From contig JBBQHP010000001.1 of NCBI GenBank assembly GCA_038324085.1, positions 124,001 to 188,000 of the forward strand: a stretch of 64,000 bases of DNA, read 5' to 3'. The position numbers and the translations under genes are program-made. Source of the DNA: Ga0077523 sp038324085 (GTDB lineage Bacteria; Pseudomonadota; Gammaproteobacteria; Burkholderiales; Ga0077523). Of this stretch, positions 16,806-26,902 are shown piece after piece. How positions within the stretch are numbered: position 1 is the first letter of the stretch; every line of letters starts with the position of its first letter. A model generated the notes under the pieces. That model was given only the letters and a program-made list of their open reading frames with translations. It was not told where the DNA came from and did not search any database.

Positions 16806-19355
16806 CTAGAGGCTCACGTCAATGGAGGAAGTGAATTCGCCGGCGCAGGCACGCAGGGCCGCGGCCATCTGGTCGCCGCTCGCCCAGCGCCCGGCCTTGT
16901 CCTTGGCGAGCGCCCGGTCGATGATTGCGACCAGGCAGTCGGGAACCGCCGGATTGACCGCCAGGATATCGATGGGCGGTTCGTTGGCGATCTTGTACAT
17001 GAGCTGGGTCATGGTCTCGCCCTGGAACGGCAAGCTGCCGCAGGCGAGCTGATAGATGGTCACGCCGAGCGAGAACAGATCCGACTGGCCGTCGATCTTC
17101 TGTCCGGCGAGTTGCTCGGGAGACATGAACGATGGCGTTCCGAGCACCATGCCGGTCTTGGTTCTGGAGGAGTCGGTAATCCGCGCAATGCCGAAGTCCG
17201 TAACCTTCACCGAATCGGATTCGGGGTCATACATGATGTTCGCCGGCTTGATGTCGCGGTGCACCACGTTTTGCGCGTGAGCGTAGGACAGGGCTTCGGC
17301 GACGCGGGCGGCGATCCCGAGCACCTTGCGCAACGGCAGCAGGTTGTTGGCCTTGGAATGCGGCGCCAGATCCTTGCCCTTGAGGAACTCCATGGCGATG
17401 TAGGCGAGATCGTGCTCCTCGCCGGCATCGAAGATCGTGACGATGTGGGGGTGATTCAGCCGGCCGGCTGTTTCCGCTTCACGGAAGAATCGCTGCTTCA
17501 CGTCCTCGAGCTCATCCGGCTCGAATTCCTGCGACAGCGCCATCGTCTTGATCGCGACGACGCGACCGATCTTCGGGTCGCGGCCCAGGTAGACGACACC
17601 CATGGCGCCTTTGCCGAGTTCCTTCTCGACCTGGTAGCGACCGAGCATCGGCTTCTCGATCTGGCCGCCGTCGAGCATCAGCGCGGATGCATTCGTGCGG
17701 CCGCCACCGGTACCTAGGATGACGGTCTCCGACATCTGCTTCGCGCGCGAGAGCTTCTGTTCGAGATCGCGGAACTTCGGGTTGTGGCCACCCATGTATT
17801 CGTACACGGCCTGGGCCTTGTTGAATTGGCGCCTGCGCTCGAAATCGAGCGCGAGGTTGTACAGATTGTCCATCAGGGCGTCGTCGAGCGGGCATTTGCG
17901 GAACTTGTCGAACGCCATGTCGAGCTGGCCCTGGCCCTGGAAAGCGAGGCCCAGCATGCGATTCGACTCGGCCGAATCGAGGTCGGAACGGGCCTTGCCG
18001 CGCTCGGTCACGAGGAAACGCTTGGTGGTGAGCGCCAGGTGACCCACCAGCAGCAGTACGACCGTATTCATGAGGGGTATCCACATGAGCTGCGTCGTCA
18101 TGAGCCCGAAATGCGCACCGATCAGGACCAGCACCAGGACCGCGGTCAACACGGCGGCTGGGCCGGCATTCAGGCGCGGCAGGAGCGCGGCGAGATAGCT
18201 GGCGATCAGCAGGAACACCGCTAGCGACACCCAGGTGCCCCAGGGCGGCTGGACGAAGAAATCCTCCTGCAGGATGCTCGAGACGGAATGGGCGAGCGTC
18301 AGCACGGGCGGCATGGCCGCCGAGATCGGCGTCACCTGCGATGTCCCTATTCCGGCCGCGGTAGCGCCGATCAGCACGATCTTGTCCTTGTACTTCTCCG
18401 CCGGGATCTTCCCCTGCAGCACGTCGTAGAACGAATCGACCTGGAACGCCGGGCGCCCTTCCCGATTCTTGTAGAAATAAGTGGACATCTGCAATGACGG
18501 ATCGGTACGGATCGCGAGACTGCCGAGTTTCACGCCCTCGCCGAGTTGCACGGTCACATCCTTCGGCAGCAGGTTGAGACTACGCGCCGCGATCATCAGT
18601 GCGAGCGAGGGAAAGAACTTGTCGTAGTAGCGCAGCACCAGCGGCTCGGTGCGGATGCTGCCGTCGACGTCGGGGGCCGCGTTCAGGTGCCCGATCGCGG
18701 CCGCACCCACGCCGAAGGGTTCCAGGGGAAGCAGCACACCCACCGTGGGCAGCGGATAGAGCCCGGAGGAACCGGCGCCGATCCTGTCCTCGACACCGGT
18801 CAGGTTGTTCTTCAGCACGAAGTCCGGCAGCGGCCGGTCGGGATTGCCGCGAGGCTCCCCGATGTCGAACAGCATCGGAAGCACCACCGTACCGGCGCTG
18901 GCAATGGCGCTCGCGAGCTTGCGGTCGGTGTTCAGGTTCTGCTCGGCATCGCCGAGGAGAACCTCGATCTGGCCGAGCGCCTGCTGCGTCTCCGGCGGTA
19001 CTGCCTGAAATGCCTCGATCAATTTGTTTATGTAGGCGAGGCCCGGATCCATCTGCGGCTCCGAGAAGAAGATCGTGGTCCCGATCACTTTGGCTTTCGC
19101 CTGGGCCAGCAGCTCGATCATCCGGGCATGCACATCTCGCGGCCAGGGCCAGCGGCCGATGTTCGCGATGCTTTGATCGTCGATGGCGATGACGGCCACC
19201 TTCTCGCTCGGGGCATGCCCGGTGGCGCGCACCCCCATGTCGTACGCGGTCCGCTCCAGGCTCTGGATAAAAGTGCTGCCCGAGGCGATCAACACCACGA
19301 GGGCGATCGCCACCGCAACAAACCAGTCCGTTTTCCAGAATCCGAGCTTTCCCAT
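16806..19355 (-). CDS. CHASE2-domain membrane Ser/Thr protein kinase
   Basis: The protein has 849 residues: N-terminal helix (~10-30), periplasmic CHASE2 domain (~35-370), three transmembrane helices (~385-455), a short TPR-like stretch (~470-545) and a C-terminal Hanks-type kinase domain (~572-849). Kinase motifs are complete: GKGAMGVVYLG, AIKTM, HRDIKPAN, VTDFGIAR and GTPSFMSPEQ. Bacterial kinases of this sort usually place the kinase first and the sensor last; here the order is reversed. It heads the seven-gene minus-strand run, with the phosphatase 4 bp after its stop. An AT-rich upstream gap probably holds the promoter. Confidence 0.93.
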   Translation of the reverse strand: MGKLGFWKTDWFVAVAIALVVLIASGSTFIQSLERTAYDMGVRATGHAPSEKVAVIAIDDQSIANIGRWPWPRDVHARMIELLAQAKAKVIGTTIFFSEPQMDPGLAYINKLIEAFQAVPPETQQALGQIEVLLGDAEQNLNTDRKLASAIASAGTVVLPMLFDIGEPRGNPDRPLPDFVLKNNLTGVEDRIGAGSSGLYPLPTVGVLLPLEPFGVGAAAIGHLNAAPDVDGSIRTEPLVLRYYDKFFPSLALMIAARSLNLLPKDVTVQLGEGVKLGSLAIRTDPSLQMSTYFYKNREGRPAFQVDSFYDVLQGKIPAEKYKDKIVLIGATAAGIGTSQVTPISAAMPPVLTLAHSVSSILQEDFFVQPPWGTWVSLAVFLLIASYLAALLPRLNAGPAAVLTAVLVLVLIGAHFGLMTTQLMWIPLMNTVVLLLVGHLALTTKRFLVTERGKARSDLDSAESNRMLGLAFQGQGQLDMAFDKFRKCPLDDALMDNLYNLALDFERRRQFNKAQAVYEYMGGHNPKFRDLEQKLSRAKQMSETVILGTGGGRTNASALMLDGGQIEKPMLGRYQVEKELGKGAMGVVYLGRDPKIGRVVAIKTMALSQEFEPDELEDVKQRFFREAETAGRLNHPHIVTIFDAGEEHDLAYIAMEFLKGKDLAPHSKANNLLPLRKVLGIAARVAEALSYAHAQNVVHRDIKPANIMYDPESDSVKVTDFGIARITDSSRTKTGMVLGTPSFMSPEQLAGQKIDGQSDLFSLGVTIYQLACGSLPFQGETMTQLMYKIANEPPIDILAVNPAVPDCLVAIIDRALAKDKAGRWASGDQMAAALRACAGEFTSSIDVSL

Positions 19356-19727
19356 CAGCGCGCTTAGCTGCCGTATTTTGTTGTGTTCTAAGCAGTTATG
19401 AGTGTCATTTAGACATGTTACGACATTTCGTCCAAAAGTCTATGATTTCTTGAACAAAAAATATGCCCGGCAGCTGTGCCGTCGTGCGCCGGTCGGAAAA
19501 TCGGATGCGTGCGGCGCGCGCGAACGAGTCGCGATGCGCACCGCCAACCTCCTGTTCAAGCTCGGGAAAGACTCCGCACACGCACCCTGCTCGCGCGCCG
19601 ATCATGAAACCAGCGCCGGCATGCCTCGAAGCGCTGATCCCGAGCGAAAAAGCAATAAGCGTGCAATCGCTCCGGTGACGCCGGCAGGGCGCCCGGCAAC
19701 GGCTTGCCGCCGCACGCGTGATCGCGC
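19356..19727. other. Intergenic region with AT-rich promoter segment, no gene seen
   Basis: These 372 bp separate the signalling run from the DUF1330 gene. The part nearest the kinase (about 19370-19470) is far richer in A and T than its surroundings. No open frame here looks like a real protein. Confidence 0.6.
19407..19435 (-). promoter_or_regulatory. Candidate promoter of the kinase-phosphatase-FHA-cyclase run
   Basis: On the minus strand TTGGAC is followed after 17 bp by CTAAAT, with an extended -10 TG just before it. Spacing is ideal but the -10 box is weak. It sits in the AT-rich gap about 50 bp before the kinase ATG. Confidence 0.35.
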
Positions 19728-20015
19728 TTAAAGTCCCTCGACCAGTATCGCGTTGGTCGCGGCGCTACGCTGTCGAAGCGCTCTGGCAGGCGCGTAGGCA
19801 TCCGAGTGGTACCACGCACGGGCGGCAGCCATCGACTCGAACTCCAGGACGATCAGTCGCCTCGGTTGGTAGTCCCCTTCCAGCACCTCGAATGCGCCAC
19901 CGCGAACCCGGTACGCGCCGCCGGCTGCAGCGACGATCGGAGCGACCAGCTGACGGTAGGTCTCGAATCCGACGGGGTCGGTGACATCGACATCGGCAAT
20001 GACGAATGCGGACAT
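19728..20015 (-). CDS. DUF1330 family protein
   Basis: This 95-residue protein matches the DUF1330 (dimeric alpha/beta barrel) pattern: AFVIADVDVTDPVGFETYR at the start, a GGAYRVRGG turn, then RLIVLEFESMAAARAWYHS and AILVEGL. The family has no settled function; related ferredoxin-like barrels include small monooxygenases. It stands alone on the minus strand, downstream of the GT4 gene with a 78-bp gap. Confidence 0.85.
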   Translation of the reverse strand: MSAFVIADVDVTDPVGFETYRQLVAPIVAAAGGAYRVRGGAFEVLEGDYQPRRLIVLEFESMAAARAWYHSDAYAPARALRQRSAATNAILVEGL

Positions 20016-20093
20016 GGCGGTTGGGCATCCTTGGCAATGGAATCGAAGGATGCTAGCAATTCCCGGTCGGTCCCGCCAACGGCGCGATCCGAT

Positions 20094-21302
20094 TCAGGCT
20101 TCCAGCGGCCCGTCGCCGGCGGCGAGCGTTGCGAGCACCCGCTCGAGATCGTCGTACACGATCTCCCAGTCCACTTGTTCCGCCGATTGCCTCGCCGCCC
20201 GACCGAGCGCCCGCAGTCGCACCCGATCGGGTGCGATCGCTTCGGCCAACCGGACGAAGTCGATTTCCTGGTCGAAGGGCGCCAGCAGGCCGTTGTGTCC
20301 GTTCCGGATGTGCTGGCGCGCTGCGGCGTAGTCATAAGCGATGACGGCCAGTCCGCTCGCCATCGCCTCCAACGTCACGTTGCCGAAGGTTTCGGTCACG
20401 CTCGCGAACAGGAACACGTCACCCGATGCATAGTGGCGAGCCAGATCTTCACCCGTCCGCATGCCCGCGAAGACGTGCTGCGGGAACGCCCGAGCGAGTG
20501 CAGGCCGCTCCGGCCCATCCCCGACGAACACGAGCTTCACGCGCGGATCCGCGCGGCGCATGGCAGCGAAGGCCGTCACCACCACCGGCAGGTTCTTTTC
20601 CGGTGCAAGGCGACCAACCACCAGGACAACGACGTCTTCGTCGCCGGCACCCCACGCGGCCCGCAGCTCGACACTGCGACGGGCGGGAGAGAACAGGCGC
20701 GTATCGACCCCGCGCGCGACGACGCGGACATTGCGATATCCGTTTGCCGATAGTTCGTCGCGCATCTGATGCGTCGGCACCATCGTGACGAGCGCCTGAT
20801 TGTGGAAACGACGCAAATAGGCTGCGATCGGCTTGTCCAGCCAACCGACACCATAGTGGCGGCTATAGCTGTGGAAATTGGTATGGAAGTCCGAGGCAAC
20901 CGGAATGCGCAGCTTGCGGGCCGCCGAGATCGCCGACCACCCGAGCGGCCCTTCGGTCGCGACCTGCACCACGTCGGGCCGCCGGTCCCGCCAGAGGCGG
21001 AGCAGCCTCTGGCGCGCCGGCAACCCCATGCGCAGACTGTCATAGCGCGGAATCGGCAGGCCGGGTTTGAGCACCTCCTCGAAATTCTCGCGGGTCGTCG
21101 CGGCATCAGCAATGCCTTGGCGCGGCCGGATGAGTTGCACGAAGTGGCTGCGGGTGCGCAACCCGGACACCATGCGGCCCAGGGTCATCGCCACCCCGTT
21201 GACTTCCGGCGGATAGGTTTCGGTCACCACGGCCACCCGCAGGCTCGGACGCTCCGCGGGCAATTGCGGCGGCAGGAAGGAAGGTTCGAGCACGGCGCGC
21301 AC
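20094..21302 (-). CDS. GT4-family glycosyltransferase (mannosyltransferase-like)
   Basis: This 402-residue GT-B fold glycosyltransferase has an N-terminal Rossmann half beginning RVAVVTETYPPEVNGVA and a C-terminal group 1 domain with VVGRLAPEKN, LVFVGDGPERP and the donor-binding ASVTETFGNVTLEAMASG. It most resembles GDP-mannose-dependent alpha-mannosyltransferases of the MgtA type that modify membrane glycolipids, but donor specificity cannot be fixed by eye. The start is a GTG; a second GTG lies three codons later. It is upstream of the DUF1330 gene on the same strand. Confidence 0.85.
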   Translation of the reverse strand: MRAVLEPSFLPPQLPAERPSLRVAVVTETYPPEVNGVAMTLGRMVSGLRTRSHFVQLIRPRQGIADAATTRENFEEVLKPGLPIPRYDSLRMGLPARQRLLRLWRDRRPDVVQVATEGPLGWSAISAARKLRIPVASDFHTNFHSYSRHYGVGWLDKPIAAYLRRFHNQALVTMVPTHQMRDELSANGYRNVRVVARGVDTRLFSPARRSVELRAAWGAGDEDVVVLVVGRLAPEKNLPVVVTAFAAMRRADPRVKLVFVGDGPERPALARAFPQHVFAGMRTGEDLARHYASGDVFLFASVTETFGNVTLEAMASGLAVIAYDYAAARQHIRNGHNGLLAPFDQEIDFVRLAEAIAPDRVRLRALGRAARQSAEQVDWEIVYDDLERVLATLAAGDGPLEA

Positions 21303-21374
21303 TGTGCCGCGACTGCGCTAAACCCTGATGACGTTCGCGTGACGGCCCCGTGACGCGGGACCCGCCGCGCGCGG

Positions 21375-21755
21375 TCAGCCGAACAACACCAGTCCCCAGA
21401 CGATGACCACGTTGGCCAGCGACAGCAGTACTGCGGCGCTGCCGATATCCTTGGCACGTTTGGCGAGACGATGATTCTCCAGGGAGATGCGATCCACCGT
21501 GGCTTCGACCGCCGAATTGACGAGTTCCACGATGAGGACGAGCAGAACACTGCCGACGAGGAGCGCCTTGCCGATGCCGGTCGTGGGCATGAAGGCCGCC
21601 ACGGGCAGCAGCACCAGGGCGATCAGGACTTCCTGCCGGAACGCGTCTTCGTGGCGGTAGGCCGCCTTGATACCGTCCACCGAATAGAACAGCGCATTCC
21701 AGACCCGCGTAAGACCGGTCTTCCCCTTGTGCGGACTCTCTGGCGGGGGCGTCAT
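21375..21755 (-). CDS. dgkA: Diacylglycerol kinase
   Basis: This small integral-membrane lipid kinase has the family signature VELVNSAVEATVDRIS and three predicted helices (about 32-48, 54-75 and 100-122). It phosphorylates diacylglycerol to phosphatidate, recycling lipid by-products. The ATG at 21755 gives 126 residues, close to the family's ~120. A longer in-frame ATG at 21824 would add a 23-residue tail unlike the family, and neither start has a clear ribosome site. It lies between tpx and the GT4 gene. Confidence 0.9.
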   Translation of the reverse strand: MTPPPESPHKGKTGLTRVWNALFYSVDGIKAAYRHEDAFRQEVLIALVLLPVAAFMPTTGIGKALLVGSVLLVLIVELVNSAVEATVDRISLENHRLAKRAKDIGSAAVLLSLANVVIVWGLVLFG

Positions 21756-21847
21756 GTCCGTGGGCAAGCGGGGTGCGGCCGAAGCAGGTTCATGCGCGGC
21801 GGGACGAAGGGAATCGCCGCGCATACTGGGGCCCGTTCGCTACCGTT

Positions 21848-22348
21848 TCATTTCAGTGCCGCCAGGGCCGCGTCGTAGTTCGGTTCCTGCCCGATCTCCG
21901 GAACCAGTTCGGCGTGCAGGACCTTGTCGTTCTCGTCCAGCACGACCACCGCGCGCGCGGTCAGGCCGCGCAGCGGGCCATCGGTGATGTCGACACCGTA
22001 CTTCTGGTGGAACTCCTTGTCGCGAAACGTCGATAGAGTGACCACGTTGTCGAGCCCTTCCGCGCCGCAGAACCGCGCCATGGCGAACGGAAGATCGGCG
22101 GCAATCACCAGTACGACGGCGTTGCTCATGCTCGACGCCTTCTCGTTGAAGACGCGGGTGGACTTCTGGCAGGTGGGGGTGTCGAGGCTCGGAACGATAT
22201 TCAGTACTTTCTTCTTACCGGCCCACTGGGCCAGGCTCACGTCGGCAAGATCCTTAGTGGCGAGATGAAATTCGGGGGCGGCATCGCCGGGGCGCGGCAG
22301 ATTGCCGCCAACGGATACAGGATTGCCTTTGAGGGTGACGGTTGCCAT
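21848..22348 (-). CDS. tpx: Thiol peroxidase
   Basis: This 166-residue atypical 2-Cys peroxiredoxin reduces peroxides with electrons from thioredoxin. The peroxidatic Cys is in SLDTPTCQKSTR (near residue 60) and the resolving Cys in ARFCGAEG (near 94). Length and the N-terminal VTLKGNPVSVGG match Tpx well. It is the last gene of the aroQ-accB-accC-prmA-DUF3426-tpx series on the minus strand. Confidence 0.96.
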   Translation of the reverse strand: MATVTLKGNPVSVGGNLPRPGDAAPEFHLATKDLADVSLAQWAGKKKVLNIVPSLDTPTCQKSTRVFNEKASSMSNAVVLVIAADLPFAMARFCGAEGLDNVVTLSTFRDKEFHQKYGVDITDGPLRGLTARAVVVLDENDKVLHAELVPEIGQEPNYDAALAALK

Positions 22349-22426
22349 GGGCGGTCTCCGGTTCTGATCGGGTTCGAGGGCGGCAAAGTATGCCTAGGCC
22401 CCGACGACTCGACAACGAGGCGCCGT

Positions 22427-23401
<975 letters not shown>

Positions 23402-23411
23402 CCCGGCGACC

Positions 23412-24296
23412 TCACCGCTTGATTCCCCACAGGCACACCCAGCCGTCGTCCTCGATTGCAGGTTCCAGATCGAGCCACGGACGATAGGACTCCGCCACGA
23501 GCTCGTGCTGGGCAGCGAGGATACCCGAGAGCACAACCGCCCCGCCGGGGCGCGCGCAACCGCAGATGAGTGGCGCAAGGACGCGCAGCGGATTGGAGAG
23601 GATGTTCGCCAAGACCACGTCGACCGACGAGCGGGCGCCGCAATCCGGCCCGCAGAAGGCTGCCTCCACTTCGTTGAGCGCTGCGTTGCTGCGGCTCGCG
23701 GCAACGGCCTGCGGGTCGATGTCGACGCCCCACACCTCGCCCGCACCGAGCAGCTTGGCCGCGATCGCGAGGATGCCCGAGCCGCAGCCATAGTCGAGTA
23801 CCGACGCACCTCCGGCAAGGTGGGCATCGAGCCATCGCAGGCAGAGTCGCGTGGTCGGATGACTTCCGGTGCCGAAGGCGAGACCCGGATCCAGGCGCAG
23901 ATTGATGGCATCGCCGTCCACCGGGGCGCACCAGGTGGGTACGATCCACAGCCGTGCGCTGACCGCGATGGGTTCGAACTGGTCCTGGGTCAGGCGGACC
24001 CAATCCTGGTCTTCCACCGTCTCCAGCGTTGCATCGGCTGCGATTCCGGCGGTGCCGCAGACGACAGCCGCAATGCCGGGCACGTCCAGGCCGAGCGCAA
24101 ACAGCGCTGTGACGACGTTGTCCGCCCACTCCACGGCGGGGTCGGATCCCGGCTCTCCGAACAAGGGCCGCTCGCCGTCGGTTCCGGCCGCGGCATCGGC
24201 CACGTCCACGGAAAGCGCGCCCGCTTCCAGCAGCGCGTCCGAAATGCGTTCGGCGCGCCCCGCCGGCACCCGGAGAGTGACACGCTGCCAGGCCAT
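23412..24296 (-). CDS. prmA: Ribosomal protein L11 methyltransferase
   Basis: This 294-residue enzyme trimethylates amino groups of ribosomal protein L11 with SAM. The family-specific segment LRLDPGLAFGTGSHPTTRL precedes motif I VLDYGCGSGILAIAA, then DIDPQAV and LANILSNPL, the catalytic NIL region. Length matches the family. An AAAGGAG ribosome site precedes the ATG. It lies 18 bp after accC in a conserved series. Confidence 0.96.
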   Translation of the reverse strand: MAWQRVTLRVPAGRAERISDALLEAGALSVDVADAAAGTDGERPLFGEPGSDPAVEWADNVVTALFALGLDVPGIAAVVCGTAGIAADATLETVEDQDWVRLTQDQFEPIAVSARLWIVPTWCAPVDGDAINLRLDPGLAFGTGSHPTTRLCLRWLDAHLAGGASVLDYGCGSGILAIAAKLLGAGEVWGVDIDPQAVAASRSNAALNEVEAAFCGPDCGARSSVDVVLANILSNPLRVLAPLICGCARPGGAVVLSGILAAQHELVAESYRPWLDLEPAIEDDGWVCLWGIKR

Positions 24297-24314
24297 CGAA
24301 GCTCCTTTGGGGGC

Positions 24315-25670
24315 TCAGTCGCCCTTCTTGGCCAGTCCGAGCTTGTGCTCGAGATAATGGATGTTGGTGCCGCCGCGGATGAAGGCACTGTCCACCATGA
24401 TCTCCTGGTGCAGCGGGAGATTGGTCTGGATGCCTTCGACCACCATCTCGGACAGCGCGATGCGCATGCGCGCGATGGCCTGGGCCCGGGTATCGCCATA
24501 CGCGATGACCTTGCCCACCAGCGAATCGTAGTACGGGGGCACGACGTAATTGGCAAAGGCATGGGAATCGACGCGGATGCCGGGTCCGCCCGGCGTATGC
24601 CACGCGGTGATGCGTCCGGGCGACGGCGTGAACTTGTACGGATGTTCGGCATTGATGCGGCACTCGATCGCGTGGCCATGGAACAGCACGTCGCGCTGCC
24701 GGAAGGGCAGCTTTTCACCTGCCGCCACCCGGATCTGCGTCTGCACGATATCGATGCCCGTGATCATCTCCGTCACCGGATGCTCGACCTGCACGCGCGT
24801 GTTCATCTCGATGAAGTAGAACTCGCCCTTCTCGTAGAGGAATTCGAACGTGCCCGCCCCGCGGTAGCCGATCTTGCGGCAGGCCTCGGCGCAGCGTTCC
24901 CCGATACGCGTCAGTTCGCGCGCCGTCAGCCCCGGTGCGGGCGCCTCCTCGACCACCTTCTGGTGCCGCCGCTGCATCGAGCAATCGCGCGATCCCAGGT
25001 GGACCGCACCCTTGTGCTCATCGGCAAGGATCTGGATCTCGATATGCCGCGGGTTCTCGAGGAACTTCTCCATGTACACGGTCGGGTTGTTGAACGCGTT
25101 GCCCGCCTCGGTCCGCGTCGTGTTCACCGCGTTCAGCAAGGCGGCTTCCGTATGGACCACGCGCATGCCGCGTCCGCCCCCGCCGCCGGCCGCCTTGATG
25201 ATCACCGGATAGCCGATGGAGCGGCCGATCTTGATGATTTCCTGCGGCTCTTCGGGCAAGGCCCCGTCCACGCCGGGCACGACCGGCACACCCGCCTTCT
25301 GCATGGCGAGCTTGGCGCTGACTTTGTCACCCATCAGCCGGATCGTCTCGGGTCGCGGGCCTATGAACACGAAACCGCTTTTCTCCACCCGTTCCGCGAA
25401 GTCCGCGTTCTCCGACAGAAAGCCGTAACCGGGATGGATCGCCTCGGCGTCCGTTACCTCGGCGGCACTGATGATTGCCGGCGTATTGAGATAGCTCTGC
25501 GCCGAGGCGGCGGGCCCGATGCAGACCGACTCGTCGGCCAGACGGACATACTTCGCATCGGCGTCGGCCTCGGAATGGACCGCCACCGTCTTGATGCCCA
25601 TCTCGCGGCAAGCACGCTGCACCCGCAGCGCGATCTCACCGCGATTGGCTATGAGGATTTTCTCGAACAT
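24315..25670 (-). CDS. accC: Biotin carboxylase subunit of acetyl-CoA carboxylase
   Basis: This 451-residue enzyme carboxylates biotin on AccB using ATP and bicarbonate, the first step of fatty acid synthesis. It begins MFEKILIANRGEIALRVQRA. The ATP-grasp Gly loop is AAGGGGGRGMRVV, and biotin carboxylase signatures YMEKFLENPRHIEIQ and FIEMNTRVQVEHPVTE are intact. The start at 25670 matches the family; upstream in-frame residues do not. It follows accB after 63 bp. Confidence 0.97.
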   Translation of the reverse strand: MFEKILIANRGEIALRVQRACREMGIKTVAVHSEADADAKYVRLADESVCIGPAASAQSYLNTPAIISAAEVTDAEAIHPGYGFLSENADFAERVEKSGFVFIGPRPETIRLMGDKVSAKLAMQKAGVPVVPGVDGALPEEPQEIIKIGRSIGYPVIIKAAGGGGGRGMRVVHTEAALLNAVNTTRTEAGNAFNNPTVYMEKFLENPRHIEIQILADEHKGAVHLGSRDCSMQRRHQKVVEEAPAPGLTARELTRIGERCAEACRKIGYRGAGTFEFLYEKGEFYFIEMNTRVQVEHPVTEMITGIDIVQTQIRVAAGEKLPFRQRDVLFHGHAIECRINAEHPYKFTPSPGRITAWHTPGGPGIRVDSHAFANYVVPPYYDSLVGKVIAYGDTRAQAIARMRIALSEMVVEGIQTNLPLHQEIMVDSAFIRGGTNIHYLEHKLGLAKKGD

Positions 25671-25733
25671 TGAGCATGGCCTGTGACAGGGTCTCCGGGA
25701 CCGCAACGACCGATCCGATGTCCCGGCAGACCA

Positions 25734-26207
25734 TCAGCCGATGATGAACAGGGGTTCGCCGAATTCCACCGGCTGGCCGTTCTCCACGAGGACCGCCTTG
25801 ATCACGCCGCCCTTGTCGGACTCGATCTCATTCAGCAGCTTCATCGCTTCGATGATGCACAGGGTGTCGCCGTCGTTCACGGTCTGACCCACTTCCACGA
25901 ACGCCTTGCCGCCGGGCGTGGAGGCCCGGTAGAAGGTGCCCACCATGGGGGATTTGACCGTGTGGCCCTCCGGTGCGGCCGGCGCTTCGGGCGTCTTGGA
26001 CCCGGCTTCGGCCGTGGCGATGGCCGCGGTCGCCGCCGCCGGAATCGACAGCGTCTGCATCGGGATCGGTGCCTGCACCATCATGCCGGCGCCATTCGCC
26101 GCGACACGGCTGATGCGCACCCGCTCTTCCCCCTCCGTGACCTCCAGCTCCGCGATGCCTGACTTCTCCACAAGGTCGATCAACGCCTTGAGTTTTCTTA
26201 GATCCAT
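25734..26207 (-). CDS. accB: Biotin carboxyl carrier protein of acetyl-CoA carboxylase
   Basis: The 157-residue carrier has an N-terminal helix MDLRKLKALIDLVEKSGIAE, an Ala/Pro-rich linker (~45-80), and a biotinyl domain with the biotin-accepting Lys in IEAMKLLNEIESD (~121). It moves the carboxyl group from AccC to the carboxyltransferase. A GGGGGAA ribosome site precedes the ATG. It is directly downstream of aroQ (9 bp), a common bacterial pairing. Confidence 0.97.
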   Translation of the reverse strand: MDLRKLKALIDLVEKSGIAELEVTEGEERVRISRVAANGAGMMVQAPIPMQTLSIPAAATAAIATAEAGSKTPEAPAAPEGHTVKSPMVGTFYRASTPGGKAFVEVGQTVNDGDTLCIIEAMKLLNEIESDKGGVIKAVLVENGQPVEFGEPLFIIG

Positions 26208-26216
26208 GGATTCCCC

Positions 26217-26654
26217 CTAAGCCCGGTTGAGCGCGTAGTCCAATGCGAACTCGTACCCCCTCGGTCCGAGCCCGCAAACCAGCCCGACCGCCAGATCGGT
26301 GAAATAGGAATGGTGGCGGAAGGCCTCGCGCGCGAAGACGTTCGATAGATGAACTTCGATGAACGCCACCTTGACCGCCGCCAATGCGTCCCGCAGCGCC
26401 ACGCTGGTGTGGGTGAGCGCCGCAGGGTTGATGATCACGAAATCGACCGGCTCGTCGAAGATGGCCTGGACCCGCCCGACCAGCTCGGCTTCGCTGTTGC
26501 TCTGAAAACTTTCAAGTACCACGCCCGCGGCGCGCGCCTGCACCTCCAGCCGAGCATTGATGTCGGCGAGCGTCGTGGTGCCGTAGATGCCGGGTTCGCG
26601 TCGACCCAGAAGATTCAGATTCGGGCCGTGCAGGACCAGGATGCGACGGCCCAT
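26217..26654 (-). CDS. aroQ: Type II 3-dehydroquinate dehydratase
   Basis: This 145-residue enzyme dehydrates 3-dehydroquinate to 3-dehydroshikimate in the shikimate pathway. The motif GPNLNLLGRREPGIYG carries the catalytic Tyr. NPAALTHTS and FIEVHLSN carry the catalytic and substrate-binding residues. The ATG at 26654 gives the usual length; extensions upstream are not family-like. It leads the accB-accC cluster. Confidence 0.95.
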   Translation of the reverse strand: MGRRILVLHGPNLNLLGRREPGIYGTTTLADINARLEVQARAAGVVLESFQSNSEAELVGRVQAIFDEPVDFVIINPAALTHTSVALRDALAAVKVAFIEVHLSNVFAREAFRHHSYFTDLAVGLVCGLGPRGYEFALDYALNRA

Positions 26655-26902
26655 TACCAGCGGTCCCGGGGGGCCGACCCCGAGTCGTGAACAGGCTTCA
26701 TGGGGCGGAGTTTGCTGCCGATCGCTGCAATTTGTCCAGCGATCGACGCATCTGGCCCTAAAGCGCAAGGTCCTTATTGCGCCGTCACACCCCCGTCACA
26801 CGCATCGCGGCCCCGCGCCGGACAAACCTCGCAACGCTGCGCCGGCCATTTGTTCCATCGCGACGGGATGGGCGCAGTTGGAAGAAGTTAGGCGTTGGCG
26901 CC

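Noticed and set aside
15977..19355. Type VI secretion signalling module (kinase-phosphatase-FHA)
   Set aside because: No Tss structural genes are present; the neighbours are a cyclase, a phosphodiesterase and a pilus-type ATPase.
19405..19605. 66-residue ORF upstream of the kinase
   Set aside because: No ribosome site or similarity; it overlaps the AT-rich segment that looks like a promoter.
26655..26902. Small RNA or riboswitch between aroQ and the thioredoxin gene
   Set aside because: No strong hairpin plus T-tract and no known riboswitch core could be seen in these 248 bp.
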